DNA of 64,000 nucleotides. It comes from Sediminibacillus albus (GTDB taxonomy: Bacteria > Bacillota > Bacilli > Bacillales > Amphibacillaceae). The notes below the pieces were generated by a model. It was given only the letters and a program-made list of their open reading frames with translations. It did no database searches and was not told the origin of the DNA. The stretch is from the NCBI RefSeq assembly GCF_900101125.1, contig NZ_FNFL01000002.1:372001-436000 (forward strand), read 5' to 3'. A program made the position numbers and the translations under genes. How positions within the stretch are numbered: position 1 is the stretch's first letter; every line of letters begins with the position of its first letter. Shown piece by piece: positions 38,586-48,533 of this stretch.

Positions 38586-39779
38586 ATGGAAGAGTGGTTA
38601 ATAGAATTGGCAAAAGGTATCGGAAAGTTTTTTGTGAATCCTTTGCTATACTGGTCGGTGATTCTCGTTTTATTATCGTCTATCAACAGAATCAAAAAAG
38701 AACGAATGCAATTTGGCGCCAAGATTTTTGATGCTTTTACCGAAGCGAAGAACACATGGCAGGTTTCCTTAATTGCTGGCATTGTTTTGTCGGCTATCAC
38801 TGTAGGTGCAGGGATCGTATTTAGCTATCCGGTGGTGCTCCTGTTATCAGCTGTGATGATTCTGCTATCGGTGGCTGCCCGTTTCACCCTGCTTTCCTCT
38901 GCTTATACTTTTGGATTGGCCTATTTAGTATTACTGATAGCTCCGCCATTACTGGAAGCAAATACGGATTTTGTATGGATAGAAGATTTACAGACTATCA
39001 ATATCACAGGATTAACGGTATTATTGGCAGCATTTTTAATGATAGAATCAGTGATGCTGTTGCGTATCACAACACCAGAGACATATCCGGAAATCGTAAA
39101 AGGAAGCCGCGGCAAGTGGGTGGGGCAGCATCGACTCAAGAAAATGGCAGTGATTCCTTTCTTTACTCTGGTACCTGCTGGGCTTATTGAGCCTTTCGCA
39201 GCGTGGTGGCCGGTCTTACACATCCATGGTGAAAGCTATGGACTAATCCTGCTTCCGCTGCTCACAGGCTTTGAACAGGTAGTCAAAGGCTTTAAGCCTA
39301 TAGTTGGATCAAAAAAAATCGGACGTTCTGTAATGATTCTGGCATTCATTACCCTTGGCCTGGCTGTTTCCAGTTACTATCTGCCAGTCATGTCTCTTGT
39401 GGCTTTTACAGTCGCATTAATTGGCAGAGAATTGATTTCATACCGATTTCGAATCAAGGATAAACAAAAACAGCCGTACTTTCATCCTTCAGCGAAGGGG
39501 CTTTTAATCTTGGGTATAGTTCCAGGAACGCCTGCTGACCGACTTGGAATGCAGGTAGGCGAGCAAATTGAGAAGGTGAACGGCCAGAAAGTTACGAACG
39601 AACAGGAGTTTTATAGTGCTCTGCAAAGAAACAGTGCTTTTTGCAAATTAGAAGTTAGGGACAATCAAGGAGAGCTCCGCTTTCTGCAGCGAGCCATGTA
39701 TCAAGGGGATCCTCATGAGCTTGGTATCTTGTTCGCTAAAGAACAGTACCGCGTCCGCAAGCAGAAAAAGTCGGGTTGA
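38586..39779 (+). CDS. minJ: MinJ, division-site topology protein
   Basis: A 397-aa protein, the same length as B. subtilis MinJ (YvjD), with about eight membrane helices in residues 20-290 (for example LLYWSVILVLLSSI, LGLAVSSYYLPVMSLVAF) and a C-terminal PDZ domain (about 300-385: LLILGIVPGTPADRLGMQVGEQIEKVNG). MinJ bridges DivIVA and MinD at the poles and septum. ATG 38580 is too near GGAAGGAG, so ATG 38586 is chosen. Confidence 0.92.
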   Translation: MEEWLIELAKGIGKFFVNPLLYWSVILVLLSSINRIKKERMQFGAKIFDAFTEAKNTWQVSLIAGIVLSAITVGAGIVFSYPVVLLLSAVMILLSVAARFTLLSSAYTFGLAYLVLLIAPPLLEANTDFVWIEDLQTINITGLTVLLAAFLMIESVMLLRITTPETYPEIVKGSRGKWVGQHRLKKMAVIPFFTLVPAGLIEPFAAWWPVLHIHGESYGLILLPLLTGFEQVVKGFKPIVGSKKIGRSVMILAFITLGLAVSSYYLPVMSLVAFTVALIGRELISYRFRIKDKQKQPYFHPSAKGLLILGIVPGTPADRLGMQVGEQIEKVNGQKVTNEQEFYSALQRNSAFCKLEVRDNQGELRFLQRAMYQGDPHELGILFAKEQYRVRKQKKSG

Positions 39780-39857
39780 ATCAATCATAAGCTTCCTTGT
39801 TGGCAAAAGCAGTTCCGTTATTATCTAGAACCATGAGAGTGAATATTTTTTGCTTAC

Positions 39858-39890
39858 AGGCCTAAATCACATAATGATTTAGGCTTTTTT
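39858..39890 (+). terminator. Intrinsic terminator after minJ
   Basis: GCCTAAATCA / TGATTTAGGC, loop CATAA, followed by six T. Confidence 0.93.
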
Positions 39891-40004
39891 AACTGAAAAG
39901 GTATTGTTCAAATACACATCGAAATAGATAGAATTGGTTGGCACATTCAGGAGGAAATGATTCAATGGTTCTGCAAAATGAGAAGTGCAAGGAGGAGATA
40001 ACTA

Positions 40005-40751
40005 ATGGATTTAGACCATCAGTTGGCAATAGGGAATACAGCAAAAATATATCTTAGCGAAAACAGGATCATCAAATTATTTAAGGACTATCTGCCGGAA
40101 ACGGAATCGTTATATGAAGCAAATAAGCAAAAATATGCCCATTCGATTGGACTCCCTGTCCCGAAAATTTTTGATGTCACTAAAATAGATGGGAAACAAG
40201 CAATTATAATGGAATATATAAAAGGGAAAACGCTAGGTGATTTGTTGTCTGAGAACTTGGACCAAGCTGAGTATTACATAAATATTTCCGTAGAAGTACA
40301 ACAAAAAATCCATTTGGTTGTCGCGGATCAACTTGAACCTATGACCGAAAAATTAAGCCATCAAATTGAATCTGCTTATTATTTAGATAAAAAACATAAG
40401 GATTCTTTACTAAAAAAACTAAATTCAATGACATTTGAAAAGAGGCTCTGTCATGGAGATTTTCATCTATATAATTTGATTATGAATGACGATGTGTCCA
40501 TTATCGATTGGGTTGATTCCAGTTCAGGGGATATTCGAGCAGATGTATATCGTACGTATCTACTTTACTTACATTCCTCAGTGGAATTAGCAGAAATGTA
40601 TTTACGTATATATTGTGAGAAAAGCGGTTTGTCAAAAGGCGAAGTTTTACAATGGGCTCCAATCATCGCAGGTGCAAGATTATCTGAAAATATGTCACCA
40701 GATAACGCTGAATTTCTTATAAATATAGTAAAACAAACCTGGACATCTTAA
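40005..40751 (+). CDS. Aminoglycoside phosphotransferase (APH)-like kinase, first of two
   Basis: This 248-aa protein has a kinase fold of the APH/choline kinase class: a small N-lobe (GNTAKIYLSENRIIKLF), the hinge region IIMEYIKGKTLGDLL, the catalytic loop HGDFHLYNL with its Asp and Asn, and the metal Asp in SIIDWVD. It lacks the complete nucleotide-positioning loop typical of resistance enzymes, and its substrate is unknown; small metabolites or nucleosides are possible. A strong GGAGGAG precedes the ATG. It is A+T-rich and lies at a synteny break after minJ, suggesting acquisition. Confidence 0.8.
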   Translation: MDLDHQLAIGNTAKIYLSENRIIKLFKDYLPETESLYEANKQKYAHSIGLPVPKIFDVTKIDGKQAIIMEYIKGKTLGDLLSENLDQAEYYINISVEVQQKIHLVVADQLEPMTEKLSHQIESAYYLDKKHKDSLLKKLNSMTFEKRLCHGDFHLYNLIMNDDVSIIDWVDSSSGDIRADVYRTYLLYLHSSVELAEMYLRIYCEKSGLSKGEVLQWAPIIAGARLSENMSPDNAEFLINIVKQTWTS

Positions 40752-40787
40752 TAACTTAGTTGGGAGGGGAGTGGGGAGTTCAGATAG

Positions 40788-41756
40788 ATGGGGGATATTT
40801 TAAAAACTCTAAAAGAAACTGTGAAATTGCTAGAAAATACTACTAGAATTGCTGAGCTAACAAATGGTTACTCTCCTGATAGAAAATGTGTGTTTCATGT
40901 CGATCATAAAAAATTATTAGTGCGAATTGGTGACATGGATGGATATGAAAAGAAGAAGAAGGAATTTCGAATCTTGAAAAAAATGCAACAGCTCCATGTT
41001 AAGGCTCCCAAACCGATTGATATCGGTATTTTACCTAATAGCGGCACTTGCTATAGCATTTATTCTTATATTGAAGGTAAAGATGCAACCGAGGTAATTT
41101 GTAAACTCACAGAAGAGGAGCAATTTAAACTTGGTATGAAAGCAGGAACACAACTGTCCAGGATGCACCGTTATAAAGCACCATCGATAGTTGATTTTTG
41201 GTATAATCGAGCAATGAATAAGCATTATAAATACATCGATGAATATAAAACATGTGGTATCAAAATAAACAACGACCATAAAATTATTGATTTTATCGAG
41301 AACAATAAGCATCAACTAAAAAATCGCCCTAATTTTTTCCAGCATGATGATTTCCATCTGGCAAATATTATTGTCAATAATAAACAGTACTCCGGAGCGA
41401 TTGATTTCAATAATTATGACTGGGGAGATCCACTTCATGACTTTGTAAAAGTAGCTTTGTTTCAGAGAGAAAAAAGTATTTTCTTTTCAATCGGCCAGAT
41501 TGAAGGTTACTTCGATGGTAATGTACCTGACGATTTTTGGAAGTTTTATTCGATTTATGTTGCTATGGCAATCTTTTCATCTGTTATTTGGTCGCTTAGA
41601 TTTGCCCCAGGCCAATTAGATGAAATGATAAATCGCTTAAATGTAGTTATGGAAGACCATAAAGTTTTCGAGTTATTAAAACCTCGATGGTATCAACCTG
41701 AGATGCTAAGCTGGATTAGTACACGACATCCGCACCGAAGATTTGATGATCTATGA
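40788..41756 (+). CDS. APH-like kinase, second of two
   Basis: A 322-aa kinase-like protein with N-lobe RKCVFHVDHKKLLVRIGDM, hinge SIYSYIEGKDATEVI, catalytic loop FFQHDDFHLANIIV and metal site AIDFNNYDWGDPLHDF, which is the APH(3')-type D-x-G-like block. Sequence similarity with the preceding kinase is low beyond these motifs, so this is not a recent duplication. The 36-base gap makes co-transcription likely. Function is unknown; resistance to an antibiotic cannot be claimed from sequence. Confidence 0.8.
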   Translation: MGDILKTLKETVKLLENTTRIAELTNGYSPDRKCVFHVDHKKLLVRIGDMDGYEKKKKEFRILKKMQQLHVKAPKPIDIGILPNSGTCYSIYSYIEGKDATEVICKLTEEEQFKLGMKAGTQLSRMHRYKAPSIVDFWYNRAMNKHYKYIDEYKTCGIKINNDHKIIDFIENNKHQLKNRPNFFQHDDFHLANIIVNNKQYSGAIDFNNYDWGDPLHDFVKVALFQREKSIFFSIGQIEGYFDGNVPDDFWKFYSIYVAMAIFSSVIWSLRFAPGQLDEMINRLNVVMEDHKVFELLKPRWYQPEMLSWISTRHPHRRFDDL

Positions 41757-41859
41757 ACCTTGCTGCAAAGAAGTGCAGGAGGTTGGATATGAATCTAAGG
41801 TGTGAACGATAGACCGCGTTATTTATGGACTTTTAGCTAATGAATGGACATGAAAGTAA

Positions 41860-41893
41860 AAAAATGCACGGATGGGCTGCATCCATGCATTTT
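41860..41893. terminator. Bidirectional hairpin between APH gene and helicase
   Basis: AAAATGCA-c-GGATG and CATCC-a-TGCATTTT pair over 13 bp with one mismatch, loop GGCTG. A-run and T-run on either side suit termination of both converging genes. Confidence 0.75.
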
Positions 41894-42021
41894 GATGTTG
41901 GTTACTAGTTATCGTTTTGTCCCCCCTAGGCAATTCTTGAGGTATCGCTTTGACAGTTTGCTCCTGGTGGGCAGCCTCCGGAGTTTCACGTTACGTTGGT
42001 TTGGTCTGTTAAAAAACAAAC

Positions 42022-45000
42022 TTACACTTTCATTTGTAACAGTTCGCGGATTTCTTTCTCTGATAACTTAGAAAGCATCGTTTCGCCCGGTTGAATGATT
42101 TGGTCAACGAGCTCTCTTTTCTTTTGCTGCATTTCGAATATTTTTTCCTCAATCGTTCCTTCTGTAATCAATCGGACTACTTGGACGACTTTTTTCTGGC
42201 CGATTCGGTGGGCCCGACCTGCTGCTTGCTCCTCTACTGCCGGATTCCACCAAAGGTCATAAAGGACCACCGTATCAGCGCCAGTCAAGTTTAACCCTGT
42301 CCCGCCCGCTTTCAGCGAGATTAAAAATACTTCTTTTTCACCGTTATTGAAACGGTCTACCATTTCCATCCGCTTCAGCGATGGCGTACTCCCATCCAAA
42401 TAGAATGTTTCGACACCCTCGTTCGTTAATTTTTCGTTAATTAGTCCCAGCATACTGGAGAACTGAGAAAATACTAACGCTCGTTTGCCGCTGCTCTTTA
42501 ATTCCTGGACTAACTCCATCAGCTGCTCCAGCTTTCCTGATTTTCCAGAGTAATTATCTAAAAACAGACTAGGATGGCAGCAGATCTGACGCAGTCTTGT
42601 AAGCCCGGCCAGTATTTCCAATTTCCCTTTATCGAAGCCTTTTTCTTCGATTGTTTCGGTGACCTGCTGCTGCATTCTTTCGAGATATGCAATATACACT
42701 TGCTTTTGGTTTTTGGTCAGTTCCGAGTATTGGACGGATTCTATTTTATCCGGCAATTCATCGAGCACATCCGTTTTCAGTCTTCTAAGGATGAACGGCC
42801 GGGTAATCCGGGAAATATAGTCATGCTTCAAATTCAGAAAAGCTTTTTTGTTTTGGAAAAGTCCGGGAGATATTGTGTGAAAAATCGCCCACAACTCTTC
42901 CAGGGAATTCTCGATTGGTGTACCGCTCAAAGCAAACCGCTTTCCAGCCTGGATAGCCCTTGTTGCTTTAGCTGTCTGGGTAAGATGGTTTTTGATAGCC
43001 TGTGCCTCGTCCAGAACTAAATGGTCAAAAACAGTATGCTCATAAAAAGCTACGTCTTTGCGCAATAACGGATAAGAAGTAATGTAAACATCTGCCTGAT
43101 TGTTGGCTTCGATCAATGTCTTGCGCTGCTGTTTGTTCCCGGCAATCACCGCAACCTTTAAGGTAGGTGCAAATTTATCGAATTCTTTTTTCCAGTTATA
43201 TAAAAGTGAGGCAGGGGCTATGACCAGGCTTTTGATTGTTTGATTGGTTTCTTTTTCCGATAAAAGATAGGTAATTGTTTGTATAGTCTTACCAAGCCCC
43301 ATATCATCGGCTAGGATTCCGCCGAGGCGATAATGGCTCAAAGTTCTCAGCCATTGGTATCCTGCCAATTGGTAATCACGCAGCTCTGCTTCCAGCTCGG
43401 CAGGCAAGGGGAAGTCCAAGTCTACCGGGTTTTTCAACTGGGCGAGCAATTGCTGAAACGCTTCACTGTAATTTGCATGGCCTGTATCAAGCGCTTCTTC
43501 TACTTGGAAGCTTCGCGCCATTGGTACTTGAATATTGCCATCTTCAATCTGGCCTTTACTCAAATGGAGTTTATCAGCCAATTGCCTGAACGATTCAAAG
43601 GCCTCGTTCTCCAGAGAAAGTAAGGCGCCATCATGAATACGGTAGTATCTTTTCTTTTCGATTAGTGCTTGCATCATCCGCTGTACTTCGTCTTGTGAGA
43701 TGCCTTCCATATCAAAACGGATATCAAGCATGCCGCTGGTTCGGTCAACCTTGACGGAACTTGACAGGGAAGGGGTGGCAGGACTGCGCATTGCTTTTAC
43801 TTTTGCGGAAACATGAACATCTGCTTTCTCTTCAAGCTGCGGCAATGTTTCTTGTAGAAATGTAAAAATTGCATCATTCTTAAACAACTGATACATATCG
43901 TTTAAATAAACAAATTCAGCTTTTTCAAGCAAGCGGATCATTTCAAGTTCTGCTGCCGCTTCCCGTTTGATGACCTTGTCTGTTAAGCGGTCCTCCTGAT
44001 ATGGATAAACAACATCATTGCCATAATGGAATTCCAGCTTCAATTGCAGCGAGTCATCGACTTCATCTAAATAAATTTTTGTCTTTAGCGGGCTTGTCGT
44101 GATATGCTTCTTTGTCTGCTCGGCATAATGGACCGTACCGATTTTTTCAAGCTTAGGAACCACTTTGCTCACAAACGAGCTCATTTCCTGTTCGGCAATT
44201 TGCTGACGCTGATCTGTACGGTATGGCAGCATGGTGTACAACTGTTCCATAATTGCTTGCTGTTCTTGAGACAATAAATAAAAAGTGCCATCGGAAACTA
44301 AATAACCGTAATTTTCTAAAAAAGTATAATTCGCCAAATCGGATATATCAATTTGATAGGATTTTGCCGCCTGTTTATCTAAATGAAAGCTGACGGGCTG
44401 AATATCCTGCCGCACGCTGACTGCCACTTTGTTGTCTTTGGACTGGTAAAAGCTGTTGGCATCTGCCATGAGCGGTAATACTTCGTTAGCAGTTCCCGGC
44501 GGGAGCATGATTGTTTTTTTATCGAGTAGTGGATTGGTAAAAGAATTTTCATATAACGTTTCATTGTCATAGGCGTTAATCAAATGATCGATAATTACTT
44601 TGTCTTCCTCTTTAAATACATGGCTGCCAGGCTGGTAAGTGAAAGCAGGCGTAATTTTGTAAGCGATGCCCTTCTTTATATGGGTGAGCAATTCGCGGAT
44701 ATTTTTAATAACGTATACTTTCGATGTCCCCAGTTTTATCTCTGTTTCCAGAAAAAACTTTGAGTTATGAGGATTAACCCGGCATTTCAGCATATATTCC
44801 AATTGTAGTAACTGCTTTTGTTGAGACGGATGAACAGAAAAGGCTTTAATCATCCGTGAAGAGAAATCGAAATTTTGCTTATCCTCTCCAGCTTCCTCGT
44901 TTGTTTCGGAATCCTTTCGAAGCCGGCTCCAGGATTCCTGCCCGACCGCAAGCAGTACGGCCGCAATATGCTTGCATGTATAGTGGGCAGCATAGGCAGG

Positions 45001-45216
45001 ACAGTCACAGCTGCCCTCTAAGTCATCGTTGTCAAAAAAGAAGATTCTTACACTATATGTCTCAGTGCCCCGCACCTGGCCGCGCCACGTATTTATGGCC
45101 GGATTGTAAGTGAGACCGTGCACCCGTCCTTTTTTATAGTATTCATACCCTCTTTTATAAAAACGTTCACCGGTGATTTTTACAATGTCGTGTTTGTCTA
45201 AGAAAAACGTTCGCAA
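42022..45216 (-). CDS. SNF2-family helicase with N-terminal SWIM zinc finger
   Basis: The 1064-aa protein starts with a SWIM zinc finger (CDCPAYAAHYTCKHIAAVLL, about 75-95), then a bacterial SNF2-associated region, then the two RecA-like lobes: Walker A DDMGLGKTIQT, LVLDEAQAIKN, SGTPIENSLEELW, the C-lobe QFSSMLGLI and the terminal motif AAGRAHRIGQKK. SWIM-SNF2 proteins are DNA-stimulated ATPases that remodel protein-DNA or RNA polymerase complexes; the cellular role in Firmicutes is unclear. TTG start with GGGATGAG upstream on the - strand. It is convergent with the APH genes and divergent from the small kinase gene. Confidence 0.88.
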   Translation of the reverse strand: MRTFFLDKHDIVKITGERFYKRGYEYYKKGRVHGLTYNPAINTWRGQVRGTETYSVRIFFFDNDDLEGSCDCPAYAAHYTCKHIAAVLLAVGQESWSRLRKDSETNEEAGEDKQNFDFSSRMIKAFSVHPSQQKQLLQLEYMLKCRVNPHNSKFFLETEIKLGTSKVYVIKNIRELLTHIKKGIAYKITPAFTYQPGSHVFKEEDKVIIDHLINAYDNETLYENSFTNPLLDKKTIMLPPGTANEVLPLMADANSFYQSKDNKVAVSVRQDIQPVSFHLDKQAAKSYQIDISDLANYTFLENYGYLVSDGTFYLLSQEQQAIMEQLYTMLPYRTDQRQQIAEQEMSSFVSKVVPKLEKIGTVHYAEQTKKHITTSPLKTKIYLDEVDDSLQLKLEFHYGNDVVYPYQEDRLTDKVIKREAAAELEMIRLLEKAEFVYLNDMYQLFKNDAIFTFLQETLPQLEEKADVHVSAKVKAMRSPATPSLSSSVKVDRTSGMLDIRFDMEGISQDEVQRMMQALIEKKRYYRIHDGALLSLENEAFESFRQLADKLHLSKGQIEDGNIQVPMARSFQVEEALDTGHANYSEAFQQLLAQLKNPVDLDFPLPAELEAELRDYQLAGYQWLRTLSHYRLGGILADDMGLGKTIQTITYLLSEKETNQTIKSLVIAPASLLYNWKKEFDKFAPTLKVAVIAGNKQQRKTLIEANNQADVYITSYPLLRKDVAFYEHTVFDHLVLDEAQAIKNHLTQTAKATRAIQAGKRFALSGTPIENSLEELWAIFHTISPGLFQNKKAFLNLKHDYISRITRPFILRRLKTDVLDELPDKIESVQYSELTKNQKQVYIAYLERMQQQVTETIEEKGFDKGKLEILAGLTRLRQICCHPSLFLDNYSGKSGKLEQLMELVQELKSSGKRALVFSQFSSMLGLINEKLTNEGVETFYLDGSTPSLKRMEMVDRFNNGEKEVFLISLKAGGTGLNLTGADTVVLYDLWWNPAVEEQAAGRAHRIGQKKVVQVVRLITEGTIEEKIFEMQQKKRELVDQIIQPGETMLSKLSEKEIRELLQMKV

Positions 45217-45411
45217 CTCTATCTCATCCCTTGTTGATAAACATAGTCATCTCTCTATTATAACAGAGCGGGCAATAGGTAGAAGGATACTTGTAAGAGA
45301 AATTTCCCAAAAGGGAGGAAAAATAGACGCGATATAGAAATACAGTTGGATAGAGGCAGAGGCGGTAAACAATAAATCAACCTGCAGTACTTAATAGAAG
45401 GAGAGTTTCCT

Positions 45412-45969
45412 ATGAAGTTTGTATTATTATTTGGCCCGCAGGCTGTTGGCAAAATGACTGTAGGCCAAGAGCTGGAAAAAATTACTGAATTAAAGCTGTT
45501 TCATAATCATATGACTATCGAACTGGTCCACCATTTTTTTGATTTTGAAACGCAGCAATTCCAACGACTTGTTGATTTATTCCGACATGAGTTATTTTCG
45601 GAAGCTGCCAAAAGTGGTCTTGGTATGATATTCACTTACGTGTGGGCGTTTGATCAGCAAGACGATTGGGATTTTATCGAAACAGTCTGCCAGACGTTTG
45701 AATCGCAAGGCGGGGAAGTATATTTTGTGGAGCTTACGGCTGATTTAGAGGAACGGATTATGCGAAATAAAACACCGAACAGACTGGAACATAAGCCAAC
45801 TAAAAGAAACATTGAAAAATCTGAACATAACTTACGGAAAACGCTAGAAAAGCACCGACTGAATTCCTTTGCAGGAGAAATTACCAGAAAAAATTACATA
45901 AAAATAAATAATACCAACTTAGATTCAACAGAAACTGCCAGATTGATTAAGGAGAAACTCCAATTATAA
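45412..45969 (+). CDS. Small P-loop kinase-like ATPase
   Basis: The 185-aa protein is of the shikimate/nucleotide kinase class with a modified Walker A, GPQAVGKMTVG, where Met takes the usual Ser/Thr place followed by Thr. Other features are FHNHMTIELVHHFF, a lid-like basic segment RNKTPNRLEHKPTKRNIE and a terminal helix. This P-loop variant recurs in a family of uncharacterised bacterial AAA-type kinases. Substrate unknown. GGAGAG precedes the ATG. The tandem repeat array starts about 45 bases after the stop. Confidence 0.75.
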   Translation: MKFVLLFGPQAVGKMTVGQELEKITELKLFHNHMTIELVHHFFDFETQQFQRLVDLFRHELFSEAAKSGLGMIFTYVWAFDQQDDWDFIETVCQTFESQGGEVYFVELTADLEERIMRNKTPNRLEHKPTKRNIEKSEHNLRKTLEKHRLNSFAGEITRKNYIKINNTNLDSTETARLIKEKLQL

Positions 45970-46015
45970 GGGGCCTTTTTAAATTGACCTAGCATGATAA
46001 ATGTGGGAGAGTTTT

Positions 46016-46386
46016 GCTGGAATAGTTGCTCCCATTTAGGGGAACCGCTCTACTTAAGCGGGAAGACGCTCTACTTCGGCCCAGAATCGCTCTACTTGCT
46101 GGAAAAGTTGCTCTACTTTAGGGGAATCGCTCTACTTAAGCGGGAAGACGCTCTACTTAGGTCCAGAATCGCTCAACTTCTGGCGAAAGTTGCTCTACTT
46201 TGGGGCAATCACTCTACTTAAGCAGGAAGACGCTCTACTTAGGTCCAGAATCGCTCAACTTCCGGTGAAAGTTGCTCTACTTTGGGGCAATCACTCTACT
46301 TAAACAGAAAGACGCTTTACTTCGGCCCATAATCGCTCAACTTCCGGCGAAAGTCGCTCTACTTCGGAGCAATCACTCACTTTAGA
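46016..46386. repeat. 82-bp tandem repeat array built from GCTCTACTT sub-repeats
   Basis: Equivalent positions recur at 46046, 46128, 46210, 46292 and 46374, an exact 82-base period over about four and a half units. Each unit holds four sub-repeats of 18-22 bases, each led by a variant of CGCTCTACTT and followed by a distinct spacer (AAGCGGGAAGA, CGGCCCAGAAT, GCTGGAAAAGTT, TAGGGGAAT types). The first unit is degenerate and later units drift, for example CTCAACTT. 82 is not a multiple of three, and frames break, so this is non-coding. Confidence 0.92.
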
Positions 46387-46647
46387 CCAGTGGTTGCTGC
46401 TATTAATTTTAAATTTCTAGGTTGATTAATGTCTGTCACATTAGCTATTATAGTAGAGGAAGTGTAATGTAACCGACTCGTACAGCGACGTTTTATTCAA
46501 GCAACACAAAGCAAAAGCTGCCGGCATACGCTTATAATGGCATGTTTTCGCCAGGAAAAAGGAGAATCATCCAATGTAAAACGAAATCCCTTACCATATG
46601 ATCGAATAACAAACGAGAAAACAATTTACGATGAAAGGGATTTTTCT

Positions 46648-48237
46648 ATGTCTATAAATGAAGAAGTAAATAAACGTAAAACCTTTGCGATTATTTCGCA
46701 TCCCGATGCAGGGAAAACAACCTTGACAGAAAAGCTATTGTTATTTGGAAATCTCATCCGCTCAGCTGGAACGGTAAAAGGGAAGAAATCCGGTAAGTTT
46801 GCTACATCTGACTGGATGGAAATCGAAAAACAGCGGGGGATTTCCGTCACTTCCAGTGTGATGAATTTTCCTTACATGGGCCATCAGGTGAACATTTTAG
46901 ATACACCCGGCCATGAAGACTTCAGTGAGGATACTTACCGCACATTGACAGCAGTCGACAGTGTAGTAATGATTATTGACGCTACGAAAGGGATCGAAGC
47001 ACAGACAATTAAGTTGTTTAAGGTTTGCCGGATGCGGGGCATACCGATTTTTACTTTTATCAATAAGCTCGACCGTGAAGGCCGCCCTCCTCTGGAATTG
47101 TTGGAAGAGATCGAGGAGGTACTCGATATCGAAACCTATCCGATGAATTGGCCGGTTGGCATGGGAAAGAGATTCCTCGGTATTTTTGACCGCCACGGCA
47201 AGCAATTTGTCCGCTTTAATGGCAACGAGGATGAAACCTACATTCCGTATCAAGATTTAGATAAGCCGGAGAATCAGGACCTGGTCCAGAATTCTACTTT
47301 CCAGGAGACGGAAGATGAACTGGCATTATTGGATGAAGCAGGAGATCAGTATTCACTGGATGCAGTATTGCGTGGAGAACAAACACCGATTTTCTTCGGA
47401 AGTGCCCTGGCACCCTTCGGAGTGCAAACCTTCTTTGACACGTTTATTTCCATGGCGCCTGCGCCGACTGCCAGAAAGTCAACAGAAGGATTAATCAGCC
47501 CTGACAATCCAGAATTCTCAGGGTTCGTGTTTAAAATTCAAGCTAATATGAATCCGGCCCACCGCGATAGAGTTGCATTCCTAAGGGTCTGCTCAGGAAA
47601 ATTCGAACGAGGCATGAGTGTTAAGTTAGCGCGTACGGATAAGCCGATAAAATTATCCCAATCTCAGCAATTCGTTGCTTCGTCCCGGGATACGATTGAA
47701 GAAGCATATGCTGGAGATATTATCGGTATTTATGATCCGAATGCTTATCGAATCGGCGATACGTTAATTGAAGGCAAGGAATCCTTCGAATATGATGAGC
47801 TGCCGCAATTTCCGCCGGAACTCTTCAAGAAAGTTACTGCCAAAAACGTCATGAAGGCTAAACAATTTAAAAAAGGCATCGAGCAGTTAGTACAGGAGGG
47901 AGCTATTCAGCTGTTCCGCGGCAGCAATGATGAGTCTTATATTATTGGTGCTGTAGGCGAGCTGCAATACGAAGTATTCGAATATCGAATGAAAAATGAA
48001 TACAACGTTGAGGTAATGCTTGAATCAATCGGCGAAAGAATCCCGCGCTGGCTGAAAACAGAACAGGTGGACCGCACCATGTTTGATGAACGTAATCTAC
48101 TCGTGAAAGACAGGGAAGGAGAATACCTTGCTTTATTCAAGAATGATTTCTCTTTACGCTGGTTTAAAGATAAACATCCTGATATTGAGTTGGTCGATTT
48201 ATTTGAAGTGAACCAATATGATCAAAGTTATCAGTAA
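46648..48237 (+). CDS. prfC: Peptide chain release factor 3
   Basis: A 529-aa translational GTPase with G1 [14 protein letters not shown], the RF3-type insert [36 protein letters not shown]3 [16 protein letters not shown] and G4 [12 protein letters not shown]3 recycles RF1 and RF2 from the ribosome. B. subtilis lacks a canonical prfC here, so this gene belongs to the accessory block between minJ and uvrB. The frame continues upstream to 46537, but AAAGGGA at 46634 fixes ATG 46648, giving the standard RF3 length. Confidence 0.94.
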   Translation: MSINEEVNKRKTFAIISHPDAGKTTLTEKLLLFGNLIRSAGTVKGKKSGKFATSDWMEIEKQRGISVTSSVMNFPYMGHQVNILDTPGHEDFSEDTYRTLTAVDSVVMIIDATKGIEAQTIKLFKVCRMRGIPIFTFINKLDREGRPPLELLEEIEEVLDIETYPMNWPVGMGKRFLGIFDRHGKQFVRFNGNEDETYIPYQDLDKPENQDLVQNSTFQETEDELALLDEAGDQYSLDAVLRGEQTPIFFGSALAPFGVQTFFDTFISMAPAPTARKSTEGLISPDNPEFSGFVFKIQANMNPAHRDRVAFLRVCSGKFERGMSVKLARTDKPIKLSQSQQFVASSRDTIEEAYAGDIIGIYDPNAYRIGDTLIEGKESFEYDELPQFPPELFKKVTAKNVMKAKQFKKGIEQLVQEGAIQLFRGSNDESYIIGAVGELQYEVFEYRMKNEYNVEVMLESIGERIPRWLKTEQVDRTMFDERNLLVKDREGEYLALFKNDFSLRWFKDKHPDIELVDLFEVNQYDQSYQ

Positions 48238-48255
48238 ACGCCATTTATGGCGGTT

Positions 48256-48297
48256 CAACTTGTAGAGAAACCCTTGGTTTTTCTGCAAGTTTTTTTC
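48256..48297 (+). terminator. Intrinsic terminator after prfC
   Basis: AACTTGTAGA-g-AAACC / GGTTT-t-TCT-g-CAAGTT imperfect stem, then seven T. Confidence 0.85.
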
Positions 48298-48369
48298 GTT
48301 ATGATCGTTTGCTGGGAAAAGAAAATTTGTGCGAAGAAGTGGCGCTGCAGACAGTCAGCCGCCCGTCAG

Positions 48370-48440
48370 AGCAGGAACGGCAATCATAAGAGGAGGAGCC
48401 GGACCTTCGTCCGCGGAAGGCGAGTGATTTATTCTCCCAT
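48370..48440. repeat. Degenerate copy of the Bacillaceae palindromic element
   Basis: The stretch around 48408-48440, with TCCGCGGAAGGCGAGTGATT, resembles the reverse complement of one arm of the element at 54597-54745 (CCGCGGAAAGCGGAGTGTATT). It looks like a decayed partial copy. The neighbouring 48298-48369 and 48441-48533 show no gene. Confidence 0.4.
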
Positions 48441-48533
48441 AAAGAGAAATACAAGCCGATACAGCTGTTTTTTGAAGCTGCAAAGCTGCGTTCACTTTCT
48501 CTTTTCTCATGTGATATATCCGTTTTCCTTCCG

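Noticed and set aside
41844-42071. 75-aa frame between the APH gene and the helicase
   Set aside because: It spans a bidirectional terminator hairpin and runs into the helicase 3' end; no ribosome site.
45994-46221. 75-aa open frame with repeated LYL-type words
   Set aside because: It reads the 82-bp repeat array, whose period is not a multiple of three; the frame is not kept between units.
46016-46386. CRISPR array
   Set aside because: Repeats are short, degenerate and contiguous, spacers recur between units rather than being unique, and there are no cas genes in the window.
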